From positions 1-50,758 of the forward strand of contig JAFMJG010000003.1 of the NCBI GenBank assembly GCA_017853605.1: 50,758 nt of DNA, read 5' to 3'. Below the pieces are notes generated by a model, which did no database searches, had not been told where the DNA came from, and saw only the letters and a program-made list of their open reading frames with translations. Source of the stretch: a bacterium. Its GTDB lineage: Bacteria > Bdellovibrionota_C > UBA2361 > OMII01. The translations under genes and the position numbers were made by a program. Positions 8,405 through 18,800 of this stretch are shown here, piece after piece (position 1 is the stretch's first letter; the number at the start of each line of letters is the position of its first letter).

Positions 8405-9547
8405 CTACTTGCCGTGCGAGAGGCGAAGCTTGTCCGCCAAGAGGTCCTCGTGGGGAATCTCGCTCCACTCCTGGGACGTTATGTGCACGACCTCGAGGCC
8501 GTGCTCCTCAACGATCTTGCGCTGCAGCTCGTCACGCCCGAATCGCCTGCCCCCGTCCGGCCCAGAGGAGAAGTGATAGTGGTACCCGTCGGCCTCGATG
8601 GCGATGAGGCGCCCGCTGCTCCTCAGGTGCACGACGAAATCAACGAGAACCCCCCCGATGCTCTGCTCCTCACGAATCTCATGATCTGTGCCGTAGAGAA
8701 AGCTCCGTAGCGCCCCCCCAACCGAGGCCTGCAGCGCTGACTCCCTGCCGAGCTGCCCATCGGTGATTCTCGCGCCGGCCCACCCCGTGAAGCCGGCTTC
8801 CGTTGGTGAGCACATTCCTGCGGCAACGAGCGTTTGGTAGATAAGCTGGTACACCTCCGGGTCGCAATCCTCCTCCCTAAGCATGGACTCCGACATCAGC
8901 GTGCGGAGCTTTTCAGGCGCCAGGCGCGCCAGGGGCCAAGCGATGCGGGCCCTCGACTCGATTGGAAGCTCGTCGATTCTTGAGATCCTGAGAGCGCTAC
9001 GCAGCAGCGCCTTGGTCAGCTTTGGGTCGTCGATGTCGAGGTGATTGAGCGACCACAAGAGGTTGGCGATCTGCGCCTGTGTCAGCTGCTTTTGCTTCTC
9101 CTGCACCTGCTGGCCGATGAGCGAAAAGAGGGCCTCATCCCGATAGCCAAGCATCGCAAGAGCCCTGGAGATCTTGGATGACATGTAGGTCGAGAGGTGC
9201 GGCGCATGCTTGGCGATATCGAGGCAGCTTTGGGCGAGCACGCTGTACTCGAAGCTCTCCCGATCACAGAGCCGCTTGCGCAGGCTGCCCGCCTCATGGT
9301 CCTGCAGCCTGGCCAGGTCACTCAAGCCATGGCCGAGCAGCTCGAGCGCGTACCACTCGCTGGAAGCGCGGCTGGCGTTCTGCCGGACAAGCTCCATCGC
9401 CATCACGGGATCTTCATGAAAGTGTCGGAGGACGAGGTCGGTGTCCCGATGGGGCATCTCTGGCTGCTCGCCCAGCGCGGCAGGCGGCTTGGCGCAATCG
9501 TGCTCTCTCTTCAGCTGCTGCCTGTACTCTTGCCGACGAAACCCCAT
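8405..9547 (-). CDS. RAP-domain protein with helical-repeat N-terminus
   Basis: This 380-residue protein has an all-helical body (residues about 60-260) with segments such as QIANLLWSLNHLDIDDPKL that resemble the helical repeats in FAST-kinase-like and octotricopeptide proteins. The C-terminal 80 residues match the RAP domain: VDFVV near 302-306, LIAIEADGYHYH near 314-325, then a helix, GLEVVHI and EW at 360-361. In eukaryotes, RAP proteins bind organellar RNA. RAP has an endonuclease-like fold and the D303/E318 pair is retained here. No export signal is present, so it should act in the cytoplasm. The start is uncertain; the Met at residue 31 is an alternative. A DUF559-type reading is possible but fits the helical-repeat architecture less well. 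Confidence 0.75.
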   Translation of the reverse strand: MGFRRQEYRQQLKREHDCAKPPAALGEQPEMPHRDTDLVLRHFHEDPVMAMELVRQNASRASSEWYALELLGHGLSDLARLQDHEAGSLRKRLCDRESFEYSVLAQSCLDIAKHAPHLSTYMSSKISRALAMLGYRDEALFSLIGQQVQEKQKQLTQAQIANLLWSLNHLDIDDPKLTKALLRSALRISRIDELPIESRARIAWPLARLAPEKLRTLMSESMLREEDCDPEVYQLIYQTLVAAGMCSPTEAGFTGWAGARITDGQLGRESALQASVGGALRSFLYGTDHEIREEQSIGGVLVDFVVHLRSSGRLIAIEADGYHYHFSSGPDGGRRFGRDELQRKIVEEHGLEVVHITSQEWSEIPHEDLLADKLRLSHGK

Positions 9548-9645
9548 AGGCTCGCTAGTGTACCAACCCGAAGAGCCTTACTCCAAACTGGGGGAAGCGC
9601 GGCGCGTGCTGGGCGGGCCTAAAACGAACTCCTCCGATCCCGTCG

Positions 9646-10554
9646 CTACTTTAGGGCCGCGAAACGGGCTTTCCGGGAAGCCGGGACATCCGTGGCCGGC
9701 GGAAAGGTAAAGTCGCTGTTTAGCTCCTCAATTCTGTCTGCCGGCCGTGGGTGAGTGGCAAACCACCCGTCGTGCTCACCCTTCGCGTGGGTCTCCAGGA
9801 TCGCCAGCACCCGCACCAAGGCATTCGGGTCGTAGCCTGCCCGCTGCAAGAGCTCTGCAGCATACAGGTCTGCCTCATACTCCTGGCTTCGGTCGAACCC
9901 CTTGGTCAAGAGGGTGTCCACCACGCCGGAGACACTTTCAGCAAATACTCCGGTGATCGGCCCAAGGTTGACGGGGCTCGAAACTTTGCTCGCCGCGATG
10001 GAGGCCCCAGCCTGCGAAGCCTCTGTCAGCGCCGAAAAGAGCTGAGCATTTGAGATTGCGTTTATTCCGTGGCGCTTCACGACATGAGCTATCTCATGTG
10101 CCAGGACAGCAGCCGTGGCGTCCTCATCGGGCAGCTCGGAGACAAAGGCCGAGGATATGTAGACGAAGCCTCCCGGGGCCGAGAACGCATTAATCTCGCG
10201 CGACTCAACAACCGCAAAACGGTACCCTGCAAAGGTCTCCGGCGTGTCAGACACGCTCACGAGGCTCATCCCGATCTCGTTAAGGTAACGGCTCGCCGGC
10301 GCGCTGCGGCGCGGCGGGAACTTTGCGAGGAGGCTCGCAGAGACAGCCCGACCCAGGTAGTACTCCTGCTCTGGAGTGAGATCCTCCTGGGACTTCACCA
10401 GGCCGGTGCCCGCTGACAGGAGCCCGTTGGCCTGATCCGTTGTGACGTACCCGGTGGAGGCAAGGACCCCCGCTCCCATCTGCTGCAGGCCCGGGTGCGA
10501 GCACCCGGTGCCAAGCACAAAGACCATCGCTGTGACTAGCCCTCTGCGTGACAT
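9646..10554 (-). CDS. M48-family zinc metalloprotease lipoprotein
   Basis: This 302-residue protein starts with a signal peptide ending in LGTGCSH, a plausible lipobox, so it is probably a periplasmic lipoprotein. The catalytic HEIAHVVKRHG (HExxH) and the downstream YEADLYAAELL, which supplies the third zinc ligand Glu, define the M48/BepA-LoiP type. These proteases take part in envelope protein quality control. The ATG at 10554 overlaps the upstream gene's stop by one base (TGATG), so the two are translationally coupled. A GTG one codon earlier is the alternative start. The partner is a secreted SH3-domain protein. Confidence 0.93.
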   Translation of the reverse strand: MSRRGLVTAMVFVLGTGCSHPGLQQMGAGVLASTGYVTTDQANGLLSAGTGLVKSQEDLTPEQEYYLGRAVSASLLAKFPPRRSAPASRYLNEIGMSLVSVSDTPETFAGYRFAVVESREINAFSAPGGFVYISSAFVSELPDEDATAAVLAHEIAHVVKRHGINAISNAQLFSALTEASQAGASIAASKVSSPVNLGPITGVFAESVSGVVDTLLTKGFDRSQEYEADLYAAELLQRAGYDPNALVRVLAILETHAKGEHDGWFATHPRPADRIEELNSDFTFPPATDVPASRKARFAALK

Positions 10555-11009
10555 CACTTGCCGAGCCCTCCCTGCTTCATGAACTGCTGCACCTCTGCCG
10601 GCGAAACTCGCGAGCTCTGCTCTACGTAATCGACGAGGTCGTAGCGGGAGCCCGACGCTTCGGAGCGGTAGCGCTGCTCCACCTCCTTGCTGAAGCCCTT
10701 GCCAGCAAGAACCACCTCTGCCGAGTCCGCACGCACCTTAAGCAGCTCCGCGCTTGAGAGGACGATCTGGTCTTGCGACACCGCAGAGAGGGGCAGGTAC
10801 CCCTGTTTCGCGGCGAGCTGGACCTTAACCCAGCCCCCATCTTCTGAGAGCTTCTCAAGGCGCTCGCCGTAGCGCACCGGGCCGAGCGACTGCGCATAGA
10901 ATTTCGGCTGGGACCGAACCTGTGACTGCCGGACCTGCACCCAGATGGGCTCTGCGTGCGCCTGGGATGCGGCCAGCATGCAGATAGCCGCAACGATGCA
11001 TCTCTTCAT
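10554..11009 (-). CDS. Secreted bacterial SH3-domain protein
   Basis: This 151-residue protein has a cleavable signal peptide (residues 1-19, ending in SQAHA), then an SH3b-like domain at about 25-85 with VRSQPKFYAQSLGPVRYGE and GWVKV...GYLPLSAV, the usual 'walled strand plus GWv.V' pattern. The C-terminal 60 residues are helical and charged. The partner gene directly downstream encodes an M48 protease, with a 1-nt overlap. SH3b domains often bind cell wall or proteins, so it may guide or regulate the protease; that role is inference. Confidence 0.82.
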   Translation of the reverse strand: MKRCIVAAICMLAASQAHAEPIWVQVRQSQVRSQPKFYAQSLGPVRYGERLEKLSEDGGWVKVQLAAKQGYLPLSAVSQDQIVLSSAELLKVRADSAEVVLAGKGFSKEVEQRYRSEASGSRYDLVDYVEQSSRVSPAEVQQFMKQGGLGK

Positions 11010-11069
11010 GGTACCCCTCGTTCGTGGCGGTGCCCGATGGGCCCCGCACCCTACGGAGGGGAGTATAGC

Positions 11070-12419
<1,350 letters not shown>

Positions 12420-12558
12420 CTAAACGCGCCATGTATAGCGGATTATCCAACTATTTGAAATAATTCCCGGGGTGATCTACGGTCGGGAGGGCTCGCTGTG
12501 CGCGAGCGGCTCATAACCGGTTTTGTAGGCAAAACAACAACTTCTGCAAGCCACAGCG

Positions 12559-13899
12559 ATGTCAACTCCCGCCCCAACCTTCAACAAGCTGGCCGAAGCC
12601 CTGAACATCCCAACCCTCGCCACCGCCCTGCCCCAGATTGCGATGCTGGGCATCGAATGTCTCGACAACGCCTGCGCCAAGCGCGGCGGCCCGGCCTGTG
12701 CCTGGGACTCAAGCCAGATTCCCCTGCCAGATCCCGCTGAGGAGGAGCAGCCGCACCCGTGCGTGCTGATTGACGTCGGCGGCACCCAGACAAAGGTTGG
12801 ATTTCAAAACGGGGATGGGGAGCTGCGCAGCCTCTTTGATCACCCTAACACCTGGTTCAAGAGAGAGGCTGCTGCAGGCGACGCCCCTCTTGAGGGCTTC
12901 CTCGCGACGCTTATCGCTGAGATCCAACGCGCCCTCCCTGGTGTTGAGCAGGGGTGTAGGCTGGGGCTCATCTGGTCTAACCAAGTGCTGTGCGTCCCGA
13001 TAGAGACTCCCCATACGCGCGGCGTTTCGGGGATAGTGCAGGGCACCAAGAGCGGCGGATACCGCAAGGGCGAGTGGTTTCTGCAGGGCGTCCGAGACGG
13101 TGACGACGTCGGCGCCCTCTTCCTGCGGGCGCTCGGCAAGGTTGGCTGGCGGCCCTCTGTGTTTCTGCTGGGGAACGACACTGTTTTTACGCTCTTTGCC
13201 ATCTCTCACTCAACGGCCGGAGTTGTCATGTCCTCGGGGGGCAACTGCACCGCGATCGGCGAGGCGGGAGGGGAGAAGGGCCACATCATCAACACCGAAC
13301 TTGGCGGGCACCTAAAAATTCCAGGCTCGCTGCTCTCTGATGGCGACCGGTTCTTCGCCGAGTCTCGTGGAGTCTCCTCGCTCTCGCTCGAAGAGCTGGC
13401 TGCTGGCACATGGTTTCCGGGGCTCGTGTATGCCCACGTGTGTGCCGCGGCCCAGATACCCGAGGGCGAGGGTCTCGTGCCGCTGCGCGATGCGCTCGTG
13501 TCCGGCGAAGTGACGCTCAATAACCGCATGCTCGTGGCCTCTCTGTGTGAAGCAAGCCCGGACAGGGTGCCCACGGCTATTCTGGATGCCGGCAGCCTCT
13601 TTACAGAGCTGCTGACCGCCCTCGTGCTTCGTGGAGGCAGCCTTGCGGGTGTCCTCTGCTACCTCTCTGTTGCCTCCCAGCTGGCCAATCCTATTCGGCC
13701 CGTTGTTGTCGCTCTCGACAGCTCGATGTCGCGGCACTTTCCGGGCTTTTATGATGCGGCAACGAGCGCATTCAGGTTGCTGTGCGCAGGCAAGGCTGCG
13801 GAGGTTCACCTCGTTCGCCCCCTCGAAACCCGAGGGGGGAGCGACATCTCTGTCCCGATGCAGGGCATGGCTCGCGCGCTCAACACCTTTTGTCCCTAG
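12559..13899 (+). CDS. Hexokinase-type sugar kinase
   Basis: This 446-residue protein carries the actin-fold sugar kinase motifs in hexokinase order: phosphate-1 DVGGTQTKVGF near 72-82, a sugar-site segment with GTKSGGYRKGEW, GNDTVFTLF near 204-212 with the putative catalytic Asp, a second phosphate-type loop SSGGNCTAI, then INTELGGH, similar to the hexokinase INTEWG. Overall size and layout resemble eukaryotic-type hexokinases more than bacterial ROK or Glk kinases. The substrate is unknown; the next gene is nagB, which suggests glucose, glucosamine or N-acetylglucosamine. The N-terminal 60 residues are an unusual extension. The start at ATG 12559 lacks a strong SD. Confidence 0.7.
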   Translation: MSTPAPTFNKLAEALNIPTLATALPQIAMLGIECLDNACAKRGGPACAWDSSQIPLPDPAEEEQPHPCVLIDVGGTQTKVGFQNGDGELRSLFDHPNTWFKREAAAGDAPLEGFLATLIAEIQRALPGVEQGCRLGLIWSNQVLCVPIETPHTRGVSGIVQGTKSGGYRKGEWFLQGVRDGDDVGALFLRALGKVGWRPSVFLLGNDTVFTLFAISHSTAGVVMSSGGNCTAIGEAGGEKGHIINTELGGHLKIPGSLLSDGDRFFAESRGVSSLSLEELAAGTWFPGLVYAHVCAAAQIPEGEGLVPLRDALVSGEVTLNNRMLVASLCEASPDRVPTAILDAGSLFTELLTALVLRGGSLAGVLCYLSVASQLANPIRPVVVALDSSMSRHFPGFYDAATSAFRLLCAGKAAEVHLVRPLETRGGSDISVPMQGMARALNTFCP

Positions 13900-14005
13900 C
13901 CTCATTCTCCCGGCACCGGGCTGTGCCACTTGGGCTCCCGCCGTGGCGACTGCTGGCCCTTGCCCGCCCAGCGGTTGCGGTGTAACGATTCAAGGGCCGG
14001 ATCAC

Positions 14006-14010
14006 GGAGG
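14006..14010 (+). promoter_or_regulatory. Shine-Dalgarno GGAGG that places the nagB start at ATC
   Basis: GGAGG ends 5 nt before ATC at 14016. No ATG, GTG or TTG occurs in frame between the upstream stop at 13983 and the GTG at 14061, which is 51 nt from this SD and so too far to be served by it. Confidence 0.65.
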
Positions 14011-14015
14011 CTGCC

Positions 14016-14816
14016 ATCGAAGTCATTATCAGCAAAACTGCCGAAACGGCGAGCGCCCTCGTGGCAGAGCTTATCGCCGCAACCGTTCGCTCAAAGCCTC
14101 GCGCCGTCTTGGGCCTCGCGACGGGCCGAACACCAGAGACTGTGTACAAAATTTTGGGCGAGAAGCACCGAATTGAGGGGCTCGATTTCTCGCGCACGGT
14201 CACCTTTAACCTCGATGAGTACATCGGCATCCCTGCGGAGGATCCTCGCTCCTACCGAGGCACTATGGAGGAATCCCTCTTTCGCCACGTCAACATCAAG
14301 CCGGGCAACACACACCTACCGGACGGCATGGCTGTTGATCTCGACGCCGAGTGCCGGCGCTATGAGGAGAAGATCGCCGCAGCCGGAGGGATCGACCTGC
14401 AGCTGCTCGGCATCGGCCTCAACGGCCACCTGGCATTCAACGAGCCGCTTTCTTCGCTGACCTCAAGAACGAGGACGAAATCGCTGACTCCGGAAACGCG
14501 CGCGCAAAATGCCACCTTCTTCGGCGGGGCAGAGAATGTCCCGTCGCGCGCAATAACGATGGGGGTTGGAACGATCCTTGAGAGCCGGTGGTGCATTATG
14601 CTCGCTACTGGCGAGTCCAAGGCCGGAATACTGAGGGAAGCGATCGAGGGGCCCGTGCGCTCGGTGGTGACAGCGAGCGCGCTGCAGATGCACCAGCGCT
14701 GCACCGTCGTTGTTGATGAGCTCGCCGCAGCCCGGCTTGAGCACAAAGAGTACTACCGCTGGGTGTTTCAGAATGAGCCGGAGTGGCTGCCCTTTAGGCC
14801 GATCCTGTCTCGCTAG
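14016..14816 (+). CDS. nagB: Glucosamine-6-phosphate deaminase, apparent ATC start
   Basis: NagB converts glucosamine-6-phosphate to fructose-6-phosphate and ammonia. The motifs are GLATGRTPETVY (phosphate loop), TFNLDEYIGI, GIGLNGHLAFNEP with catalytic-region Asn and His, and GVGTILES. Read from ATC 14016 the protein has 266 residues, equal to the E. coli enzyme, and opens with IEVIISKTAETA, which aligns with the family's first strand. The first canonical start, GTG 14061, would cut off 15 residues including that strand. A GGAGG lies 5 nt before the ATC. It follows the hexokinase-type gene by 116 nt. Either a rare AUC start or a base error (ATG read as ATC) explains this. Confidence 0.9.
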   Translation: MEVIISKTAETASALVAELIAATVRSKPRAVLGLATGRTPETVYKILGEKHRIEGLDFSRTVTFNLDEYIGIPAEDPRSYRGTMEESLFRHVNIKPGNTHLPDGMAVDLDAECRRYEEKIAAAGGIDLQLLGIGLNGHLAFNEPLSSLTSRTRTKSLTPETRAQNATFFGGAENVPSRAITMGVGTILESRWCIMLATGESKAGILREAIEGPVRSVVTASALQMHQRCTVVVDELAAARLEHKEYYRWVFQNEPEWLPFRPILSR

Positions 14817-14827
14817 GCAGAACGGCG

Positions 14828-14855
14828 TTAACACACAGAGCGTTATGACTAATTT
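14828..14855 (+). promoter_or_regulatory. Candidate sigma70-type promoter for the barrel gene
   Basis: TTAACA (14828-14833) and TAATTT (14850-14855) are separated by 16 nt in an AT-richer stretch between nagB and the outer-membrane barrel gene. This is a by-eye match; the -10 box is only moderate. Confidence 0.35.
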
Positions 14856-14934
14856 CGGTATTGTTCCGGGGGATGGGGCTGAGATAGCCTCTCTGACGGG
14901 TAATCAATCCCATTATTCAATAAGGAAAGAGAAG

Positions 14935-15600
14935 ATGAAGAAGATACTGTCTTTGTTCACGCTTGCTGTAGCATTCAGCGCTACCGCAGCTTCCGCTGAT
15001 CCGCTCATGAAGTATAACTTCTTGGATGTCGCCTACCAGTGGAATGACTCCAAGGGTTATGGGCCGGTTACGCCGACTAACGGCATCGATACCCGCCTCT
15101 CTATCAGCCCTTTTGAGTACTTCGCTCTCGAAGGCGGCTACAACTACTCCCAGGGCGACTTCTCACAGACCGCCCAGAATGAGGTGGCCCCTATTTCGCT
15201 CGGAAGCATTAACTACAACACCTGGACGTACGGAGCTCTCGGCTACTACCACATCTGCCCAGGGTTCGACATCCTTGGCCGTGTGGGTGGCGCTCACTAC
15301 AACGTGAACAGCTCCGCTTCAGTTGACGTTGAGGACATCAACTTCAGCGAGGACTACACGCTGGTTGGCAAGGATCGCGTGTACGCTGGTGTAGGAACTC
15401 GTTACCTGCTCCTCGACGACGTGGAAGTTGACGCTAACATCCTGTACCAGAACGGCAATGCGGCTAAGGACACTGCCGTATGGTCGTACTCTGGCACCGC
15501 CCTCTACACCATCCTCGACAACGTAGCCCTCAAGGCTGACGCGGGCATCGACAGCGACTCAGCTGTTACGCTCGGAGCTGGTGTGCGCTTGGCGATGTAA
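14935..15600 (+). CDS. Small outer-membrane beta-barrel protein
   Basis: This 221-residue protein opens with a classic signal peptide (MKKILSLFTLAVAFSATAAS, cleaved near ASA-DP). The rest consists of alternating hydrophobic/polar strands with many Tyr, Asp and Asn (for example YFALEGGYNYSQGDF), as in 8-stranded porin-like barrels. AAGGA at 14922-14926 stands before ATG 14935 with good spacing. Its own promoter candidate and a strong terminator make it look like a single, well expressed gene. A two-cysteine pattern or OmpA peptidoglycan domain is absent. The exact family is not recognised, and the last residue is Met rather than the usual aromatic. Confidence 0.8.
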   Translation: MKKILSLFTLAVAFSATAASADPLMKYNFLDVAYQWNDSKGYGPVTPTNGIDTRLSISPFEYFALEGGYNYSQGDFSQTAQNEVAPISLGSINYNTWTYGALGYYHICPGFDILGRVGGAHYNVNSSASVDVEDINFSEDYTLVGKDRVYAGVGTRYLLLDDVEVDANILYQNGNAAKDTAVWSYSGTALYTILDNVALKADAGIDSDSAVTLGAGVRLAM

Positions 15601-15625
15601 TCGAGCTGATTACTGCCAATCCGGA

Positions 15626-15657
15626 AAGCGCCTCCCGAAAGGGGGGCGCTTTTTTTT
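15626..15657 (+). terminator. Rho-independent terminator after the barrel gene
   Basis: AGCGCCTCCC, loop GAAA, then GGGGGGCGCT form a GC-rich stem followed at once by seven further Ts. It lies 25 nt past the stop codon and is the clearest intrinsic terminator in the window. Confidence 0.9.
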
Positions 15658-15852
15658 GCCGTAGCGGCGGCAAGAGAGGGAGCGATGGCTAAATCTCTGC
15701 GGGAGACTCGGGCTCTCGGCCAGATACCAATGCCGCGCTGCAACCCGAACACACCCAGGCCCACCGCAGCTGCCCAAACAGGGCGGGATGCCTTTAGGAA
15801 CGCACGGACGGGATCGCAGGCTCGCCTGCACCCCGCTCCTGTGCCGCCTTGC

Positions 15853-18800
15853 CTAGTCTACTGTCCAAACCTTGCCTTCACTGTTGAGGAACATCTTTTT
15901 CATCTCGTCGAGGGTGAAGGGCCGGGAGCCGAGGCGCCCTAGGACGCTTACCTGGTTGCCGGTCTCGTCAACCGCACGATCACGATCGAGGGGCTTTGAG
16001 ATCGCGAGTGCCGGTCCGGCCATCTGCTTGCGCGCGATCACGATCGGCCTGACTGGGGGAGAGAATCCGTAGAACCCAGGAACCCGGTCCGGGTCGGTAA
16101 GCTGGATGACAACGAGCCCGTTTCTTCCGTCAGCAACGTAAGCAAAGAGACTCGCGTTGGTGCTCGCTACTTTGACGTCGTGCGTGTCGTTGAGCCTGCC
16201 TCCATCCGTAAACTTCTCGTGCACGAAGGGGGATTCCGGCCTCTCAATGTCGACTATCACAAGCCCCTCGGCCCCGCCGGCGACATACGCGTACGTGCGC
16301 GCCACGTAGAGATTTCTGGCGTCAGCGAGGGGGACCGAAGCCGCCGGGACAACTCTTGGCGCTGAAGGATGGGTGATGTCGATGACGTGGAAGCCCTCTT
16401 CATCGGTCATAAAGGCGTAGCGGAACTGGATGGCGACCGCCGAAGGGCGTTTCGCCGGCCACGCTGCCTCCACCCGAGGCTCAAGAGGGTCATCGATGTT
16501 TAGGACAACCACTTTGTCCTCGGTGCCAATAAAGGCACGCGCGCCTGCGAGGGTGATACACCGGGCTCCTGTGAGAATGCCGTCCTTGTTCCAGGTCAGC
16601 TCCCGCTCCAGGAAGTTGTTGCGGGGCTCCCCATCCTGCAGGGTATCGACATTGACAACGATCAGCCCCTCCTCGCTGTCTGAGATGAATGCGTAGTGGT
16701 AGATCGGGTGCATCGGCGCCTCAAGGTTCTCAGGGAGCTGCTTCTTGAACGGCGCTACAGGCATGGTGGTGGGAAGCGCGACACCGGTCGCATTTTCGCT
16801 TGCAACGTGCGTGTCCTGCCCAAGCGGAGAGACAGGGCTGGTCACGATGCGCTCCGAAAATCCCTTGTTCGCGATGTTTGCGATGTCGTACACCCGGAAA
16901 CCGTCCGAGCCAGCCGCCGTGTAGAGGTACTCCCCGCGCATCTGTATCGAGCGCGTGCTGCCCCCGGCTCCGTGGTGGCGGTGGCTCTCCTCAAGCTCCA
17001 TCCCACGCTCCCGGTGGGCCTTGTAGTAGTCAGGGTAGGCGTAGCGGTGCAGGTAGCTTCCGATAACTGCCTGTGGCTCGTCCCACTCGGTCACCTGGAC
17101 GGCCTCAAGCCCCTCCTCGCCGGCCGCAACCCAGGCGTAGTGACCCATAAAGTTGACGAAGTTTGTTCCGAGCAGCAGGAGCTGGGCCATGATGGCGTTG
17201 TTGTCGTTCTCCTTCGACACATGGCAGTCCTTGCATTCCTTGGTCTCGCGGGTGCGGACGGTGTGCGGAAAGTGCGGCGCGAAGGCCTGCGAGCTGTGCC
17301 CGCTCCCCGAGGTCGGCGGCTGCTGGATGTAGATCTTTTGGCGATTGGTGTCGGTTGAGCTCAACATCAGGGCGCTGGATGAGCGGACCGGAACGATCTT
17401 GCCGTTCTTGGCCGGGCCATGGCGGCCGAGCTGGTACATATCGTCTCGCGCAACCTGAGGGTTGTAGGTAGCCCAGTTGCGCGTGACCTTTCCTTCGTAG
17501 TGCTTGGTACGGCTCTTCCAGTTTGCCTGAATCGGCAGGTGGCACCCGCCACAGGCCGTTGTCCACGAGCTGTGGCAGGCGAAGCACGACATGTCGCCAT
17601 TAGGGTGCGCAAGCTTCTCGTTGGCGTTGGGCTGCGCGGCCTCCCTGCTCGACGCGAACGAGTACGTGACCGCGCCATCCTCAAGCTTCTTTACCAGCTT
17701 GGCCCGGGCTGACTTGCGGTTGTAGTCGCTGCTCCCGGGGTTAATTGAGTCCACTACCTGCTTGACCCGCCACTCGAGCCCCTTGGTGACCATCGAGCGC
17801 TGCATGAGCTGGTCGCCCTTCCAGACAAAGAGCCGCTCGCCCCATGGTGTGCGCTTGAGGGAGAGATCCTCGCCCCCCTCTGGGGCCGCTGGTCCAGAGG
17901 TGCGGAGCGTTGCCCGCCTAGAGACGTCACCATGGCAGTCTTCGCACCCGATCTGGACAGCCTGTGCCACCTCTCCGTATATATTGCCGTCCCCGTGCAC
18001 ATCCTGAGCGAAGTGGCAGTCAGAGCACTGCATCCCGAAGTCCACGTGTATGTCCTGAAGGTGAACCGCCCTCTTGAACTTCTCGGGATCGTCAAACGGG
18101 ACGATCTTGCCATCCTTGTCGAGCAGATGGCCTTTGCGGTCGCGCTTGAACACCGCCCGGAAGTTCCAGCCGTGGCCGTGGTAGTCAGCAAACTGGGTCG
18201 TCTTGAGCTTCGGGTTGAGGTCGGCAACCCTCCTGAGGAAATCAATGTCAGTCCACTTGCCGCGTATCGCAGCCTCCTCGGGATTGTGGCTGATAGAGGT
18301 GAAGGCCTCCTCATCCGTTGGGTAGCGCTGCTTTTCAGGCCACATCGCCGGCGCGTCTGCCTCGTAGTCCCACATGGTGTAGCCAACGTACGTGTTGAGG
18401 AACATGTTAGGCTGGTGCATGTGGCACACCATGCACTGGCTCGTCGGGATCGCCCGAGTAAAGACGTGCTTCAGCGGGTGCCCCTCCTCGTTCTTGGGTA
18501 TCGTGGGATCAACGGAAACCGACTTTCCGTCATGCCCATACTTCGCGTACGGCCCCGAGTGGGCAGGCGCCCGGTCATTTGCGTACACCGCGTGACACGC
18601 CGTGCACCCGCTGCTTCGGTAGTCTCCGGGGTGATCGTTGGTGCCGAGGAAGCTTAAGTGGGGATCATTGAGGCGGGTCTTGTGAATGTTGAGGAGCGGC
18701 ACGGCTATGCGCGCGCCAGTGCCCGGGCCGCGATTTGAGGCCTTCACGTCCGGCTTGCCGGAGTCCTCGAGGGGGTTGGGAACGCCGATGTCGGAGAACT

